This document shows positions 7,051 through 15,528 of a DNA stretch of 64,000 nucleotides, in pieces (position 1 is the first letter of the stretch; the number at the start of each line of letters is the position of its first letter). The translations under genes and the position numbers were made by a program. The notes below the pieces were generated by a model. It was not told the origin of the DNA. It ran no database searches and saw nothing but the letters and a program-made list of their open reading frames with translations. The stretch comes from Methylibium petroleiphilum PM1 (GTDB taxonomy: Bacteria > Pseudomonadota > Gammaproteobacteria > Burkholderiales > Burkholderiaceae_C): the NCBI RefSeq assembly GCF_000015725.1, contig NC_008826.1, positions 248,001 through 312,000 of the forward strand, given 5' to 3'.

Positions 7051-7986
7051 ATGCCTTCCTTGTTCCACCTGATCGACAGCCGCTGGCTGCTTTCGCCCTG
7101 GGCGCTCGGCGCAGCCGGCCTGCTGGTCGGCATGGCCCTTTCCGTGATGGCGCGCCTGCTGCCGCGCGTGCTCGAAATGCGGTGGCTTGGCGAGGCGGCA
7201 GTGCAACTCTCCGACCCCGACGCGCTGCGCGCGCATGCAGGCCTTGACCCCGCGGCCGCAGCTCGGTTGTCGCAGTCCGCCGACGGGGTGCGCCAGGCCA
7301 TCGAGAGCCAGGACATCAGCGTCAGCGCTTCGTGTGCGACGTGCGGCCACCGCTTCAGCTGGCTCGAGCGCGCTCCTGTGGTCGGCTGGCTTCTGCATCG
7401 CGGACGCTGCGGCCGGTGCGCCGCATCCCGCCCGGTTCGCGGCCCGATCCTGGAGGCCGCCACCGGCATGCTGTTCGCGGCGCTTGCGTGGCGCCTTGGC
7501 GCGCAGCCGGCGACCCTTCTGTGGTGCGCATTCGCGGCGGCGCTCGTCGTGCTCGCGGCGATCGACTTGGAAACCCAGCTCCTGCCGGATGCGATCACGC
7601 TGCCCTTGCTCTGGGCCGGGCTTGCGGCCTCCGCGCTCGGCGCCACCATCCCGCCTGCCGACGCCTTGCTCGGCGCGGTCGCGGGCTACCTTTCGCTCTG
7701 GTCCGTCTACTGGGCGTTCCGCCTTGCCACCGGCCAGGAGGGCATCGGCTACGGCGACTTCAAGCTGCTTGCCGCGCTGGGCGTCTGGCTAGGCTGGCAG
7801 ATGATCCTGCCGATCATCGTGATCGCCGCGCTCTTCGGGGCGCTCGCCGCGCTCGCGATCAGGCTGGCCGGCCGCAGCGTTGGTGGATTGCGCATTCCAT
7901 TCGGCCCCTTCCTCGTCGCAGGCGCGTTGCTCGTCCTCTTCGCCGGGCCCGGCCAGATCATCATCGCGGTGGTCGGCCGGGCCTGA
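7051..7986 (+). CDS. Prepilin peptidase (type IV leader peptidase)
   Basis: A 311-residue polytopic membrane protein of the PilD/TadV family that cleaves the leader of type IV prepilins at the inner membrane. Visible marks: cytoplasmic zinc motif of two C-x2-C pairs (CATC and CGRC, about residues 95-125), catalytic Asp in AIDLETQLLPD (about 170-180) and the second Asp in GYGDFKLLAALG (about 232-243), with seven or eight hydrophobic segments. An N-methyltransferase region is only partly conserved. Its presence implies a type IV pilus or thin-pilus system elsewhere on the element. Confidence 0.9.
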   Translation: MPSLFHLIDSRWLLSPWALGAAGLLVGMALSVMARLLPRVLEMRWLGEAAVQLSDPDALRAHAGLDPAAAARLSQSADGVRQAIESQDISVSASCATCGHRFSWLERAPVVGWLLHRGRCGRCAASRPVRGPILEAATGMLFAALAWRLGAQPATLLWCAFAAALVVLAAIDLETQLLPDAITLPLLWAGLAASALGATIPPADALLGAVAGYLSLWSVYWAFRLATGQEGIGYGDFKLLAALGVWLGWQMILPIIVIAALFGALAALAIRLAGRSVGGLRIPFGPFLVAGALLVLFAGPGQIIIAVVGRA

Positions 7987-8010
7987 CGGCGCGTAGCCGC
8001 GGCCGTTCTG

Positions 8011-8073
8011 CATCTCCGGGGGTCAGGCACTTCGCGTGTGCCTGCGTTCCCATCAACCCCCATAGGAGATCCC
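8011..8073 (+). promoter_or_regulatory. Leader module (box, hairpin, SD)
   Basis: CATCTCC box 8011-8017; hairpin CAGGCAC/GTGCCTG (8024-8044); AGGAG at 8064-8068 before ATG 8074. The loop is 7 bases and differs from the usual AATTCC type. Confidence 0.5.
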
Positions 8074-8760
8074 ATGTCAATTCTTCAGGCGTGGCAACAG
8101 GTCGTTCACCACGGCCGCCACATGCTCACCCCGGAACAGGTCACCTTGCTCACCAGCGCCGGCATGCAGGAAGCCGCTGCAGCTGCGGACGATTCGTCGA
8201 CCGCAAAGGCAGCGTTCATGCTGGAGACGCTGCGCGGCGTGTCCCTGGACCCGTTGCACGGCACCGCGGTCGAGCACTTCGTGATCGACGGCCCGGACTC
8301 GTGGGCGTTCTGCCTGCAGTTCGATCGCCTCTCGCACTTCGTGCTGTCCTTCAGCGTCCCCAAGAAGGAAGAGATCGGCGCTCAGCTGGTCACCCAGGTC
8401 CTGCTGAACCTCAACAGCCGGAAGTTCAAGGCCGCCGCCGCGCTGCGGCGCCTCGAGCGCAGCCGGCGTCTGCAGCGCCTGCACGACCAGATGCAGGAGC
8501 GCGGCAACGCGGCTCGCCGGGCCTACCTGAGCGCGCACCTCCGCGGTGGCGAGACCCGCGCCGAAGCGCAGGCCGTCTACGACGGCGCCGACGCGCTTCA
8601 CGAGCAGGAGACCGCGGCGCGCCGCGCGCAACTGGACCGCCGCCGGCGGAGCCTGACTCACGCCGCCTCGCCGGCGCTGGCCGACCGCGGCTACACCCAG
8701 TGGGTGGCCGACGTGCTGTGCCGCGTGCTGCCGCTGCAGCGCGCGCTGGAGGCGGCCTGA
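8074..8760 (+). CDS. Unknown 228-residue protein
   Basis: The N-terminal half is mixed alpha/beta. The C-terminal half is strongly basic and helical with an arginine-rich run (about residues 130-155, LRRLERSRRLQRLH), suggesting a coiled coil or nucleic-acid contact. The start is set by AGGAG six bases upstream. The next gene begins immediately after the stop, so the two are co-translated. No family recognised. Confidence 0.75.
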   Translation: MSILQAWQQVVHHGRHMLTPEQVTLLTSAGMQEAAAAADDSSTAKAAFMLETLRGVSLDPLHGTAVEHFVIDGPDSWAFCLQFDRLSHFVLSFSVPKKEEIGAQLVTQVLLNLNSRKFKAAAALRRLERSRRLQRLHDQMQERGNAARRAYLSAHLRGGETRAEAQAVYDGADALHEQETAARRAQLDRRRRSLTHAASPALADRGYTQWVADVLCRVLPLQRALEAA

Positions 8761-9243
8761 ATGGGCAGCATCGCCACCGAACTCCACGACAAGTCGCACG
8801 AGGTAGACCGTGAGCCGTTCGAGGTCATCTTCTCGGTGCGCTTCCGGGCCGGCAACGGCACCAAGCGCGACGTCAAGGTCCCCCTGACCGCAACGTACGA
8901 GGAGCTGGCCTGGTCGCCGAAGGACGTATCGGCGCGGGCGCGAACGCTGGCGGCTGCCCAACAGCAGCCCGGCGAGCGCCTGCTCGTGGCCGACTACTGC
9001 CTGGACGCGCTGACGAGCCAGAGCATCGAACGCGAACTCGAGGGTCAGCACGGCTTCCGCGCGACACCGGTGCCCAGCCTCTACAACCCGGTGCACAGCT
9101 CGTTCGTAAGGTATCGCGAGCAGTGGATCGACGGCCAGCTTGTCCTGGCCGTTCAAAAGTCGGCGTTCTACCGCTACTGCGTGGTGCCCCAGCACCTGTG
9201 GTCGCGGGCGACGCCTGGCTCGATCCCCGTCCTCGTGGTCTAA
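8761..9243 (+). CDS. Unknown 160-residue protein
   Basis: ATG abuts the stop of the preceding gene. The protein is soluble and mixed alpha/beta, with FEVIFSVRFRAGNG near the start and a C-terminus ending IPVLVV. No motif identified; probably works with its upstream neighbour. Confidence 0.7.
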   Translation: MGSIATELHDKSHEVDREPFEVIFSVRFRAGNGTKRDVKVPLTATYEELAWSPKDVSARARTLAAAQQQPGERLLVADYCLDALTSQSIERELEGQHGFRATPVPSLYNPVHSSFVRYREQWIDGQLVLAVQKSAFYRYCVVPQHLWSRATPGSIPVLVV

Positions 9244-9251
9244 CCCCGCCC

Positions 9252-9290
9252 GCCCGCCGCGTTCCTCATGGACCGGCGGGCTTTTCTTTG
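9252..9290 (+). terminator. Intrinsic terminator
   Basis: GCCCGCCG (9252-9259) pairs with CGGCGGGC (9274-9281), then TTTTCTTT. The same stem sequence recurs at 10511, 15463, 16989 and 50202. Confidence 0.85.
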
Positions 9291-9305
9291 CGCTCTGCTG
9301 TTTCG

Positions 9306-9363
9306 CATCTCCTCGGGCACTCAACCGCGGCCGCAAGCCGCACCAACCCAAGGAGAAACTCTC
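9306..9363 (+). promoter_or_regulatory. Leader module (box, hairpin, SD)
   Basis: CATCTCC box 9306-9312; hairpin GCGGC-CGCAA-GCCGC (9327-9341); AAGGAG 9350-9355. The block CCGCGGCCGCAAGCCGCA is repeated almost exactly before the genes at 10621, 12634 and 31231. Confidence 0.6.
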
Positions 9364-9882
9364 ATGTCCAGCCACGATATGGCCGTCCGCGCCACGCTCA
9401 AGGTCAAGCCCGATGTGACCTTGCCGTTCATCTGGGCGTCCATCACGCTCTTCACGGACCACTTCAACATCAACCTGGCAGAAGGCGAGTCGGTTCCGAA
9501 CTTCGGCGAGATGCCGCTGGCCGACGACTACGAACAGAGCATCGAGCTGACCGAGGACGGCACGCTGAGCCTGTACCTGTCCTGCCACGCCGGCCACGGC
9601 GAGGAGCCCAACTACCTCCAGAACCTGATCGATGCGCTCGATGGCATGGTGATCGCCGGCGGCGCGCTCGAAGTTGTCGACCACGACACCTCGGCCGCCA
9701 ACAACGACGCCGTCTGGGCGCGCTTCATCGGCGCCGACGACACCCAACGCATCTACGCACGCCTGGCCTACGGCCTGGAGCGTGGTCGCGAGTGGCTCGT
9801 CGACGTGATCGACCCGTCCGGGTTCGAGCAGTTGTCTCAGCTGGCCAAGAGCCTCGCCGACGCGAAGCTCATCAAGGCCTGA
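9364..9882 (+). CDS. Unknown 172-residue protein
   Basis: A soluble acidic protein starting MSSHDMAVRATLKV. It has a predicted alpha/beta pattern with several DDY/ED clusters and a helical C-terminus (LSQLAKSLADAKLIKA). The start is fixed by AAGGAG eight bases upstream. No family recognised. First of a three-gene run (9364, 9894, 10144). Confidence 0.75.
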   Translation: MSSHDMAVRATLKVKPDVTLPFIWASITLFTDHFNINLAEGESVPNFGEMPLADDYEQSIELTEDGTLSLYLSCHAGHGEEPNYLQNLIDALDGMVIAGGALEVVDHDTSAANNDAVWARFIGADDTQRIYARLAYGLERGREWLVDVIDPSGFEQLSQLAKSLADAKLIKA

Positions 9883-9893
9883 AGGGAGATCCG

Positions 9894-10061
9894 ATGATCC
9901 GCGTTTGGTTTTCGTCGGGGCAATATGCCGCTTCGACGCATGACAACGTGCTGGACGCGGTGGCTTCGGCCATCACGAATCCGATGACGCTCGGACATGT
10001 CGTTGCCGTGACGCACGACGAGGACCCCATGGTCACCGCGGTGGCTCTGGGATTCCGCTAG
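9894..10061 (+). CDS. Unknown 55-residue protein
   Basis: A short gene 11 bases after the previous stop with AAGGGAG as ribosome site. The product begins MIRVWFSSGQYAAST and is a single small alpha/beta unit. Supported by position, Shine-Dalgarno and high third-position GC; function unknown. Confidence 0.6.
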   Translation: MIRVWFSSGQYAASTHDNVLDAVASAITNPMTLGHVVAVTHDEDPMVTAVALGFR

Positions 10062-10143
10062 GCACCATCACCAACCCGCGCTGGTGGGTCGGCGGCCGAA
10101 CAGGGCCACCCGATCTACCTGGGCGCTGAAACAAGGAAGACCG

Positions 10144-10458
10144 ATGGAAGAACTGGTCACGAAGGTAACCCGGGTCATCACCCGGAACGACGGATCGGAA
10201 GTCAAGCTGGTGGCCCAAGCCTACTTTGGCGTGGGCCTGCACCGCTCTGTGGGGGTGGACGTCTTTCGTCGTTCGACCCCTCATGACGGCTGGCATCTTT
10301 GCAGCGACCGGCCCGCCCCCGATTGGCGAACGATGTCCGTCGACGAATACTGCAAGCGAGGCCGATCAGAAAAGCTGCAGGCAGCTCGTCCGGGGGAGAT
10401 CCTGGCCGTTGCAAGCCTGATCGGCAAACCGATGGCCGGCCTCCGCGCCGCCGCTTGA
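10144..10458 (+). CDS. Unknown 104-residue protein
   Basis: The start has AAGGAAG seven bases upstream. The N-terminal half is beta-rich (VTKVTRVITRNDGSEVKLVA), the second half helical. It follows the 55-residue gene after 82 bases without an intervening terminator, so is likely cotranscribed. No family recognised. Confidence 0.7.
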   Translation: MEELVTKVTRVITRNDGSEVKLVAQAYFGVGLHRSVGVDVFRRSTPHDGWHLCSDRPAPDWRTMSVDEYCKRGRSEKLQAARPGEILAVASLIGKPMAGLRAAA

Positions 10459-10510
10459 CCCCGGGCTCCAACACCATTCCGGTGACGGAGCCTTTCACTA
10501 ACCCCACCTT

Positions 10511-10547
10511 GCCCGCCGAGTTCCACATGGACCGGCGGGCATTTCCT
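10511..10547 (+). terminator. Intrinsic terminator
   Basis: GCCCGCCG (10511-10518) with CGGCGGGC (10533-10540), then ATTTCCTT, a slightly weak T-tract. Confidence 0.7.
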
Positions 10548-10564
10548 TGCACCCCTCTGTTCCA

Positions 10565-10620
10565 CATCCCCCTGGGTATTGAACCGCGGCCGCAAGCCGC
10601 ACCAACCCAAGGAGAACCCA
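10565..10620 (+). promoter_or_regulatory. Leader module (box, hairpin, SD)
   Basis: CATCCCC 10565-10571; GCGGC-CGCAA-GCCGC hairpin 10586-10600; AAGGAG 10609-10614, six bases before the TTG start. Confidence 0.6.
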
Positions 10621-12495
10621 TTGGAACAACGCAACACCCAAGCCGCCGAGAGGCGCGAATTCCGGATGGACAAGTCCATCCTCTGGTCGATCATCAAGTC
10701 GCAGGCCGGCACGCTCGGCAAGGCCGTGCTCGAGCTGGTGATGAACTCGATCGATGCCGGCGCGACGAAGGTCCAGGTCACCCTCACTGGCACCCACCTG
10801 ACCGTCAGCGATGACGGCCGCGGCTTCCAGTCGCGCGAGGAGATCGAGAACTGGTTCGAGACGTTCGGCACGCCGCACGAGAAGGGCGACGCCCGCTACG
10901 GCCGTTTCCGCATGGGAAGAGGTCAGGTCATGGCCTTCACCCGCAATCGCTGGCGCTCAGGCGCTTTCGCGATGGCCGTGGACATCCGCGACATGGGCCT
11001 GGCATACGACCTGACCGCGGTCGACGGCAAGCCCCACAAGGGCTGCCAGATCGAGGGCGAGCTGTATGACCCGCTGTCGCCTGCCGAGGTGATCCGGGTG
11101 ACCGACAACCTGCGCGAGCTGTGCAAGTACGCCCCGATTCCCGTCCTCGTGAACGGTGACCGGGTGTCGGTGAAGCTGGACAAGGAGAAGTGGACCTTCG
11201 TCGATGACGATGCGTACTACCTGCTCCGACCCCAGGCGCGCGCTTTGGAGGTCTACAACCTCGGCGTGCACGTGCGCAACTACTTCGGCGACTACGGCAT
11301 CGGCGGCATCGTCGTGTCCAAGCAGCAGTTGGAGGTGAACTTCGCCCGCAACGACATCCTGCTGGCCGAGTGTGCGGTCTGGAAGCGCATCGCGCAGAAG
11401 GTCCGAGCGCACGCGAAGCAGTTCGAAGAGAAGAAGCCGACGCAGAACGACGCCTACCGCGACATGATGCTCGGCCGGTTGCTCTCTGGCAGCTTCGAAA
11501 CGCTGGAGGAGATGACGGACGCATTGGAGAACGCCAAGGTCTTCACCGACTACAGTGGCAAGCACCACTCGTTGACGGGCCTGCACCGCGCAGGGCGGTT
11601 GGCTGGCAACGCAATCGCAGTGCCGGACGACTACTCGCTCAAGGCCGACAAGGTCCACCAGCGCAAGCTGGCACTGGTGATTTCGCCGAAGACGATCGAG
11701 CGCGCGCGGCACATGGCGCTGCCCGAGATCTTCGAGCGGATCGCCAAGAACCTGGCGACGTTCATGGGCTCAGTCAGGCACGGCGCCGGCTACTCGGCAA
11801 CGTACCACCTCGAGGAGCTGCAGAAGATGCTGCGCCCGATCGATGAGGTGGCCGGCGTCATCAGCGAGAACCACCACATCGTGGACGACAAGGAGCTGAG
11901 CAAGCACGAGAAGCTGGTGCTTCGCGTGCTGCGCGACCTGTCCTACCAGTTCCGCGCGGCGGTGCCTGGCTGCAACACGGACCGCGAGATCCGCGTCTGC
12001 GAATCGGAGACGGTCGATGGCTTCACGGACGGGCGCACGAAGATCTTCATCGAGCGCAAGTTCCTGAAGATCGGAGGCTCCGCCGGGCACGCGTTCAAGG
12101 CATTCGATGCGCTGAAGCACCTGCTTCTGCACGAGTACCTGCACGACGCAGACGACTCGACCGGCCACGGCCATCCGCAGGAGTTCTACCAGGCGTTCCA
12201 CGACATCCTGTCCGACGAACGATCGCGGATCGCCGGCTTCACCTACGATGCCGTGATGCGCTACGTGGCCATCCGCCGCAAGGCGGGGATCAAGATGCGC
12301 GCGGGAGATCTGCACGCCCTGGATCTGGTCACCCTGGAAGACGAGCCCGGCGACGAAGCCGACGAAACGACCGCGATGGTCGAAGCGACCGAAGTCGCCG
12401 CTGCAGCGCCCGCGCCGCAGCCCGAGGAACCGAAAGATCCGATCGCTGCCGTCGTGAGACGCCAGGAGCAGGAGCAGTTCGAGCTGGTGGTCTGA
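10621..12495 (+). CDS. GHKL-type ATPase fused to a HExxH metallopeptidase-like domain
   Basis: A 624-residue protein. The N-terminal part is a GHKL (Hsp90/MutL/histidine kinase-like) ATPase: N-box ELVMNSIDAG (about 38-47), G1 DDGRGF (about 64-69) and G2-like RFRMGRGQ (about 98-105). About 220 residues of MutL/Hsp90-type middle domain follow. Near the C-terminus LLLHEYLHDAD contains HExxH (H504-E505, H508) with GHGH shortly after, the zinc motif of metallopeptidases. The tail is acidic, Ala/Pro-rich and disordered. TTG 10621 is chosen because AAGGAG is six bases upstream. An ATP-gated protease or sensor is a reasonable guess; no described system is recognised. Confidence 0.75.
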   Translation: MEQRNTQAAERREFRMDKSILWSIIKSQAGTLGKAVLELVMNSIDAGATKVQVTLTGTHLTVSDDGRGFQSREEIENWFETFGTPHEKGDARYGRFRMGRGQVMAFTRNRWRSGAFAMAVDIRDMGLAYDLTAVDGKPHKGCQIEGELYDPLSPAEVIRVTDNLRELCKYAPIPVLVNGDRVSVKLDKEKWTFVDDDAYYLLRPQARALEVYNLGVHVRNYFGDYGIGGIVVSKQQLEVNFARNDILLAECAVWKRIAQKVRAHAKQFEEKKPTQNDAYRDMMLGRLLSGSFETLEEMTDALENAKVFTDYSGKHHSLTGLHRAGRLAGNAIAVPDDYSLKADKVHQRKLALVISPKTIERARHMALPEIFERIAKNLATFMGSVRHGAGYSATYHLEELQKMLRPIDEVAGVISENHHIVDDKELSKHEKLVLRVLRDLSYQFRAAVPGCNTDREIRVCESETVDGFTDGRTKIFIERKFLKIGGSAGHAFKAFDALKHLLLHEYLHDADDSTGHGHPQEFYQAFHDILSDERSRIAGFTYDAVMRYVAIRRKAGIKMRAGDLHALDLVTLEDEPGDEADETTAMVEATEVAAAAPAPQPEEPKDPIAAVVRRQEQEQFELVV

Positions 12496-12512
12496 CCCCA
12501 GCAAACCCCTCA

Positions 12513-12541
12513 AAGCCGCCCCTCACCGGGCGGCTTTTTCT
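12513..12541 (+). terminator. Intrinsic terminator
   Basis: AAGCCGCCC (12513-12521) pairs with GGGCGGCTT (12528-12536), followed by TTTTC. Confidence 0.85.
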
Positions 12542-12577
12542 TTGCCGGGGCCCGCCGGCTTGTCCTTCGGTGTTCCT

Positions 12578-12633
12578 CATCACCCTTGACCTAGACCCGC
12601 GGCCGCAAGCCGCATCCACCCAAGGAGAAACCC
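12578..12633 (+). promoter_or_regulatory. Leader module (box, hairpin, SD)
   Basis: CATCACC 12578-12584; GCGGC-CGCAA-GCCGC hairpin 12599-12613; AAGGAG 12622-12627 before ATG 12634. Confidence 0.6.
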
Positions 12634-13197
12634 ATGTACACCCGTTCCCAAGTCCAGCCCCTGCTGGCCCTCGTGGCCGAGATCGCCTCCATGTCCGCCG
12701 CCGACGGCTGTGCCGACGGCTACACCGTGACCAGCGGCGATGCCGTCGACGCGGCCGCGGCCGTGGCGAAGAAGCTGGAAGGCGCGTCGTTCGGCCTGGT
12801 CATCGGCCAGCACGATCACCGCCACGGTTCGAGCCACTACGCGTTCGGCGTCCCCGCCGGCGCGCAGTTCGGCGAGGCCGAGTTCCAGGCGTTCCTGGGC
12901 GACCAGTTCGAACCCGACCGCGAAGAGTTCGCCAACGTGATCGCCTTCCCCGAGAAGGAGATCCAGGTCCTGGCGGCTCCCGAGGCTCAGCCGGAACCGG
13001 TCGACTTCGAGCCGCTGGAGGTCCTCATCGAGGCCGCCAAGCAGCACGGGGAGGACTCGGAACCCGACCACGAGGTCGGCGACCTGCAGGACTTCCTGCG
13101 CGCCATGTGGGAACTGCTCACCCCCGAGCAGCGCCTGGCCTACGCCGGCCTGCCGGCCGTCCGCGACACCTACCGCAACGCCACCGGCGACATCTGA
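12634..13197 (+). CDS. Unknown 187-residue protein
   Basis: An acidic soluble protein with an HDHRHG motif in the middle (about residue 66) and a helical C-terminal region (LQDFLRAMWELLTPEQRLAYAG). The start is fixed by AAGGAG. No family recognised. It heads a three-gene run (12634, 13228, 13797) without internal terminators. Confidence 0.75.
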   Translation: MYTRSQVQPLLALVAEIASMSAADGCADGYTVTSGDAVDAAAAVAKKLEGASFGLVIGQHDHRHGSSHYAFGVPAGAQFGEAEFQAFLGDQFEPDREEFANVIAFPEKEIQVLAAPEAQPEPVDFEPLEVLIEAAKQHGEDSEPDHEVGDLQDFLRAMWELLTPEQRLAYAGLPAVRDTYRNATGDI

Positions 13198-13227
13198 CCA
13201 ACCCTTTCACCCAACGGAAACCCCACC

Positions 13228-13779
13228 ATGACCAAGAAGTTCAAGATCCTCGGCGACCTGGTCGCCTTCTCGCCGGCCGGTACCGAGATCGTCAACACGC
13301 TGGAGGGCAACCTCAGCACCCACTCGGTGCGGCACTTCTACCGTGACGAGGACGGCAGCTTCACCCACGAGTGCGGCGACGACTACGACGACGGCAACTA
13401 CCCCGACACGGTGGCCATCGGCGGGCACACGGCCTACTGCGACTCGAACGGCGCCATCTGGCTCGAGCCGTCGCTCACGTACAAGACCGAGAGCGGCAAG
13501 GTCATTCGCCAGGGGCTGGACATGCCCCCGGTGGAAGAGCCCAACCTCGACTTCGCCCTGACCCTGGGCGTCAACGCGGAGAAGATCCGCGGCGACGTGA
13601 CGGAACCGCTCGGCGAGAGCGACTGGGAAGCGACCTGCAACGCGCAAGGCTGGAACGAGGCCAGCCAGGTGATCCACCTGGAAGGCTTCATCCGCGAGAT
13701 GGGGCTCATGCCCATCTTCGCGGCCTACGCCAAGCGCGCGGCCGCCGAAGAGAGCGCCGACGCCGCCGCCCTGCGCTGA
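13228..13779 (+). CDS. Unknown 183-residue protein
   Basis: A beta-rich acidic protein. Residues about 45-60 carry a run of Asp and Glu (GDDYDDGNY), possibly metal binding. The second half is helical. GGAAA lies upstream of the ATG at a long spacing. Function unknown. Confidence 0.7.
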   Translation: MTKKFKILGDLVAFSPAGTEIVNTLEGNLSTHSVRHFYRDEDGSFTHECGDDYDDGNYPDTVAIGGHTAYCDSNGAIWLEPSLTYKTESGKVIRQGLDMPPVEEPNLDFALTLGVNAEKIRGDVTEPLGESDWEATCNAQGWNEASQVIHLEGFIREMGLMPIFAAYAKRAAAEESADAAALR

Positions 13780-13796
13780 CCTACCAAGGACAGAGC

Positions 13797-14078
13797 ATGG
13801 CCATCGGCTACGACAACGAAGCAGGCTGCTGCGTTCGCAACCCCGACCTGGATGCCGGCCACTGGTATTTGGACGAGGATGGTGCGCTGTACATCGTGCC
13901 GGACAACGGAGAGATCGAAGGGCCTGACAGCCCGATGATCGACCAGCTGAACGCGGCCTACCGGCGAATGAACTTCGCCGAGATCTGCCAGGAGACGCTC
14001 GCGACCGAGCTCGGACTGACCGTTGCCTACCCATGGCAACACCGGTTCGACCCGACCGCCGGCTACTTCACGGCCTAA
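13797..14078 (+). CDS. Unknown 93-residue protein
   Basis: Begins 17 bases after the previous stop with AAGGA as ribosome site. Acidic, beta-rich at the N-terminus (HWYLDEDGALYIVPDNG) and helical after. No family recognised. Confidence 0.65.
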   Translation: MAIGYDNEAGCCVRNPDLDAGHWYLDEDGALYIVPDNGEIEGPDSPMIDQLNAAYRRMNFAEICQETLATELGLTVAYPWQHRFDPTAGYFTA

Positions 14079-14085
14079 CCCCACC

Positions 14086-14125
14086 GCCCCGCTCGCGACT
14101 TCGGTCGCCTGCGGGGCTTTTCTTT
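14086..14125 (+). terminator. Intrinsic terminator
   Basis: GCCCCGC (14086-14092) pairs with GCGGGGC (14111-14117), then TTTTCTTT. Confidence 0.8.
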
Positions 14126-14155
14126 GCGGCACGGCGCGTATGCATCGGCTATCGG

Positions 14156-14206
14156 CATCCCCGGGGTACCAGGCGCAATTCCGCGCCCTTTTCCCGGAGA
14201 GACCAC
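14156..14206 (+). promoter_or_regulatory. Leader module with AATTCC-loop hairpin
   Basis: CATCCCC 14156-14162; hairpin GGCGC-AATTCC-GCGCC (14172-14187); GGAG 14196-14199. Nearly the same sequence precedes the gene at 21046. Confidence 0.65.
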
Positions 14207-14878
14207 ATGCAATTCTTCAACGTGACCATGCCCTACAACGCCGACGACATCGACGGCGAAGGCACCTACTCGACCACGGTACGCGCCGCGGACACGGACC
14301 ATGCCAAGCGCTTGTGCGCGACGGAGATGGCCGACAGTGGCCAGCGCGAGTTCGACAGCGACTCGGACCGCGAGGCCTACATCGACGAGCACGCCGAAGG
14401 CTGGGCCGACGTCTACGCGACGGCCGACCAGCTCACGCAGGACATGTCGACGGTGTTCGCCGATCAGCTGTTCCCGGACGGCGTCAAGCGCGAGATCAAC
14501 CTCGAGGTGCTCGGCCAGATCCTGGCGCAGAACCGCGAGCTCGTGATCGGCACCAGTGTGCCCGACCTGAACGCCGAGCGCCGTGACGTCACCCGTTACG
14601 CCCTCGAATCGCTGGTCGAGTTGCTCAGCAGCCCGGAGAGTGCCGACCGCGCCGCCGACGCTGCGCAGGCCGACCGACACATCGAGGTCGCCAAGGAGCT
14701 GCTGAAGCTGATCCCGCAGATCGACGACACCGTCATCCGCAAGGCCCGCGCCCTGGACCGCCTGATGGGCGAGCTGGTCGAGATGGGCTTCGCGACGGAC
14801 GACCCGATCAACGGCGGCGACTGCGTCGACTCGATCGCGCAGATCTACGAGCGCCTGGCGAAGCAGTTCCCGCGCTGA
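14207..14878 (+). CDS. Unknown 223-residue acidic protein
   Basis: The N-terminal about 65 residues look like a small alpha/beta domain (MQFFNVTMPYNADDIDGEGTY at the start), followed by long helices rich in Glu/Asp/Ala (about 100-220). Translation start is set by GGAG eight bases before the ATG. No family recognised. Confidence 0.75.
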   Translation: MQFFNVTMPYNADDIDGEGTYSTTVRAADTDHAKRLCATEMADSGQREFDSDSDREAYIDEHAEGWADVYATADQLTQDMSTVFADQLFPDGVKREINLEVLGQILAQNRELVIGTSVPDLNAERRDVTRYALESLVELLSSPESADRAADAAQADRHIEVAKELLKLIPQIDDTVIRKARALDRLMGELVEMGFATDDPINGGDCVDSIAQIYERLAKQFPR

Positions 14879-14891
14879 TGTAACCCCCACG

Positions 14892-14928
14892 ACCCCTCCT
14901 GGCCATGCCAGCGAGGGGTTCTTCTTTT
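14892..14928 (+). terminator. Intrinsic terminator
   Basis: ACCCCTC (14892-14898) pairs with GAGGGGT (14913-14919), followed by TCTTCTTTT. Confidence 0.75.
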
Positions 14929-14944
14929 GCTGCCAGGTGTAGCG

Positions 14945-14996
14945 CATCCCCAGGGCATGAGGTGCACGACCGCACCTTTCACCCAAGGAGATCGAC
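14945..14996 (+). promoter_or_regulatory. Leader module with ACGACC-loop hairpin
   Basis: CATCCCC 14945-14951; hairpin AGGTGC-ACGACC-GCACCT (14960-14977); AAGGAG 14985-14990. Confidence 0.65.
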
Positions 14997-15455
14997 ATGA
15001 GCAACATCGAGCAAGAGGCCTTGCGCCTCGACCATCCGGCGTACCACGCTGAGCCGCGCCGCGGCTGGGGCGGCTACACGCGCCGCGTGTCCGTCATGAG
15101 CACCATGGACCCGGCCGGCGGTCGCCGGCTGCTGCGTCGCTACATGCCCGGCCTGACCGCCGAGCAGCATCGCAGTATCGCGCGAGGCCACGTGGAGCTC
15201 GCACTCAAGCACCGCCAGGGCTGGTCCGACACGGCCGACGAGGCCGCGCAGGCGACGTTCGGCAGGAACTTCGGGATCCACGACTACAAGGTGTCCGCCA
15301 TCGGCCGAGACGAGTTCTCGGAGGCGCACAAGGAACGCTTGCGCCAGCACGCCTACAGCAAAGGCGACCACCATCGCCTGGCTGTCCTGCACTTCATGGC
15401 CGCCGGTCACCGGCACCAGACCGCTCTCGGCTTCTGCCGCGAGTCCGGCCTCTAA
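14997..15455 (+). CDS. Unknown 152-residue basic protein
   Basis: Rich in His and Arg, mainly helical, with repeated HR/RR pairs (RRLLRRYMPGL, LALKHRQGW, KGDHHRLAVLHFM). The positive charge could serve nucleic-acid binding. Start set by AAGGAG. No family recognised. Confidence 0.7.
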   Translation: MSNIEQEALRLDHPAYHAEPRRGWGGYTRRVSVMSTMDPAGGRRLLRRYMPGLTAEQHRSIARGHVELALKHRQGWSDTADEAAQATFGRNFGIHDYKVSAIGRDEFSEAHKERLRQHAYSKGDHHRLAVLHFMAAGHRHQTALGFCRESGL

Positions 15456-15462
15456 GCCCTCC

Positions 15463-15500
15463 GCCCGCCGCGATCACCTGATCCGGCGGGCTTTTCTTTG
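15463..15500 (+). terminator. Intrinsic terminator
   Basis: GCCCGCCG (15463-15470) pairs with CGGCGGGC (15484-15491), then TTTTCTTT. Confidence 0.85.
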
Positions 15501-15528
15501 GCCGCTCGGCGTGGCCTTGCGTGTTCTG

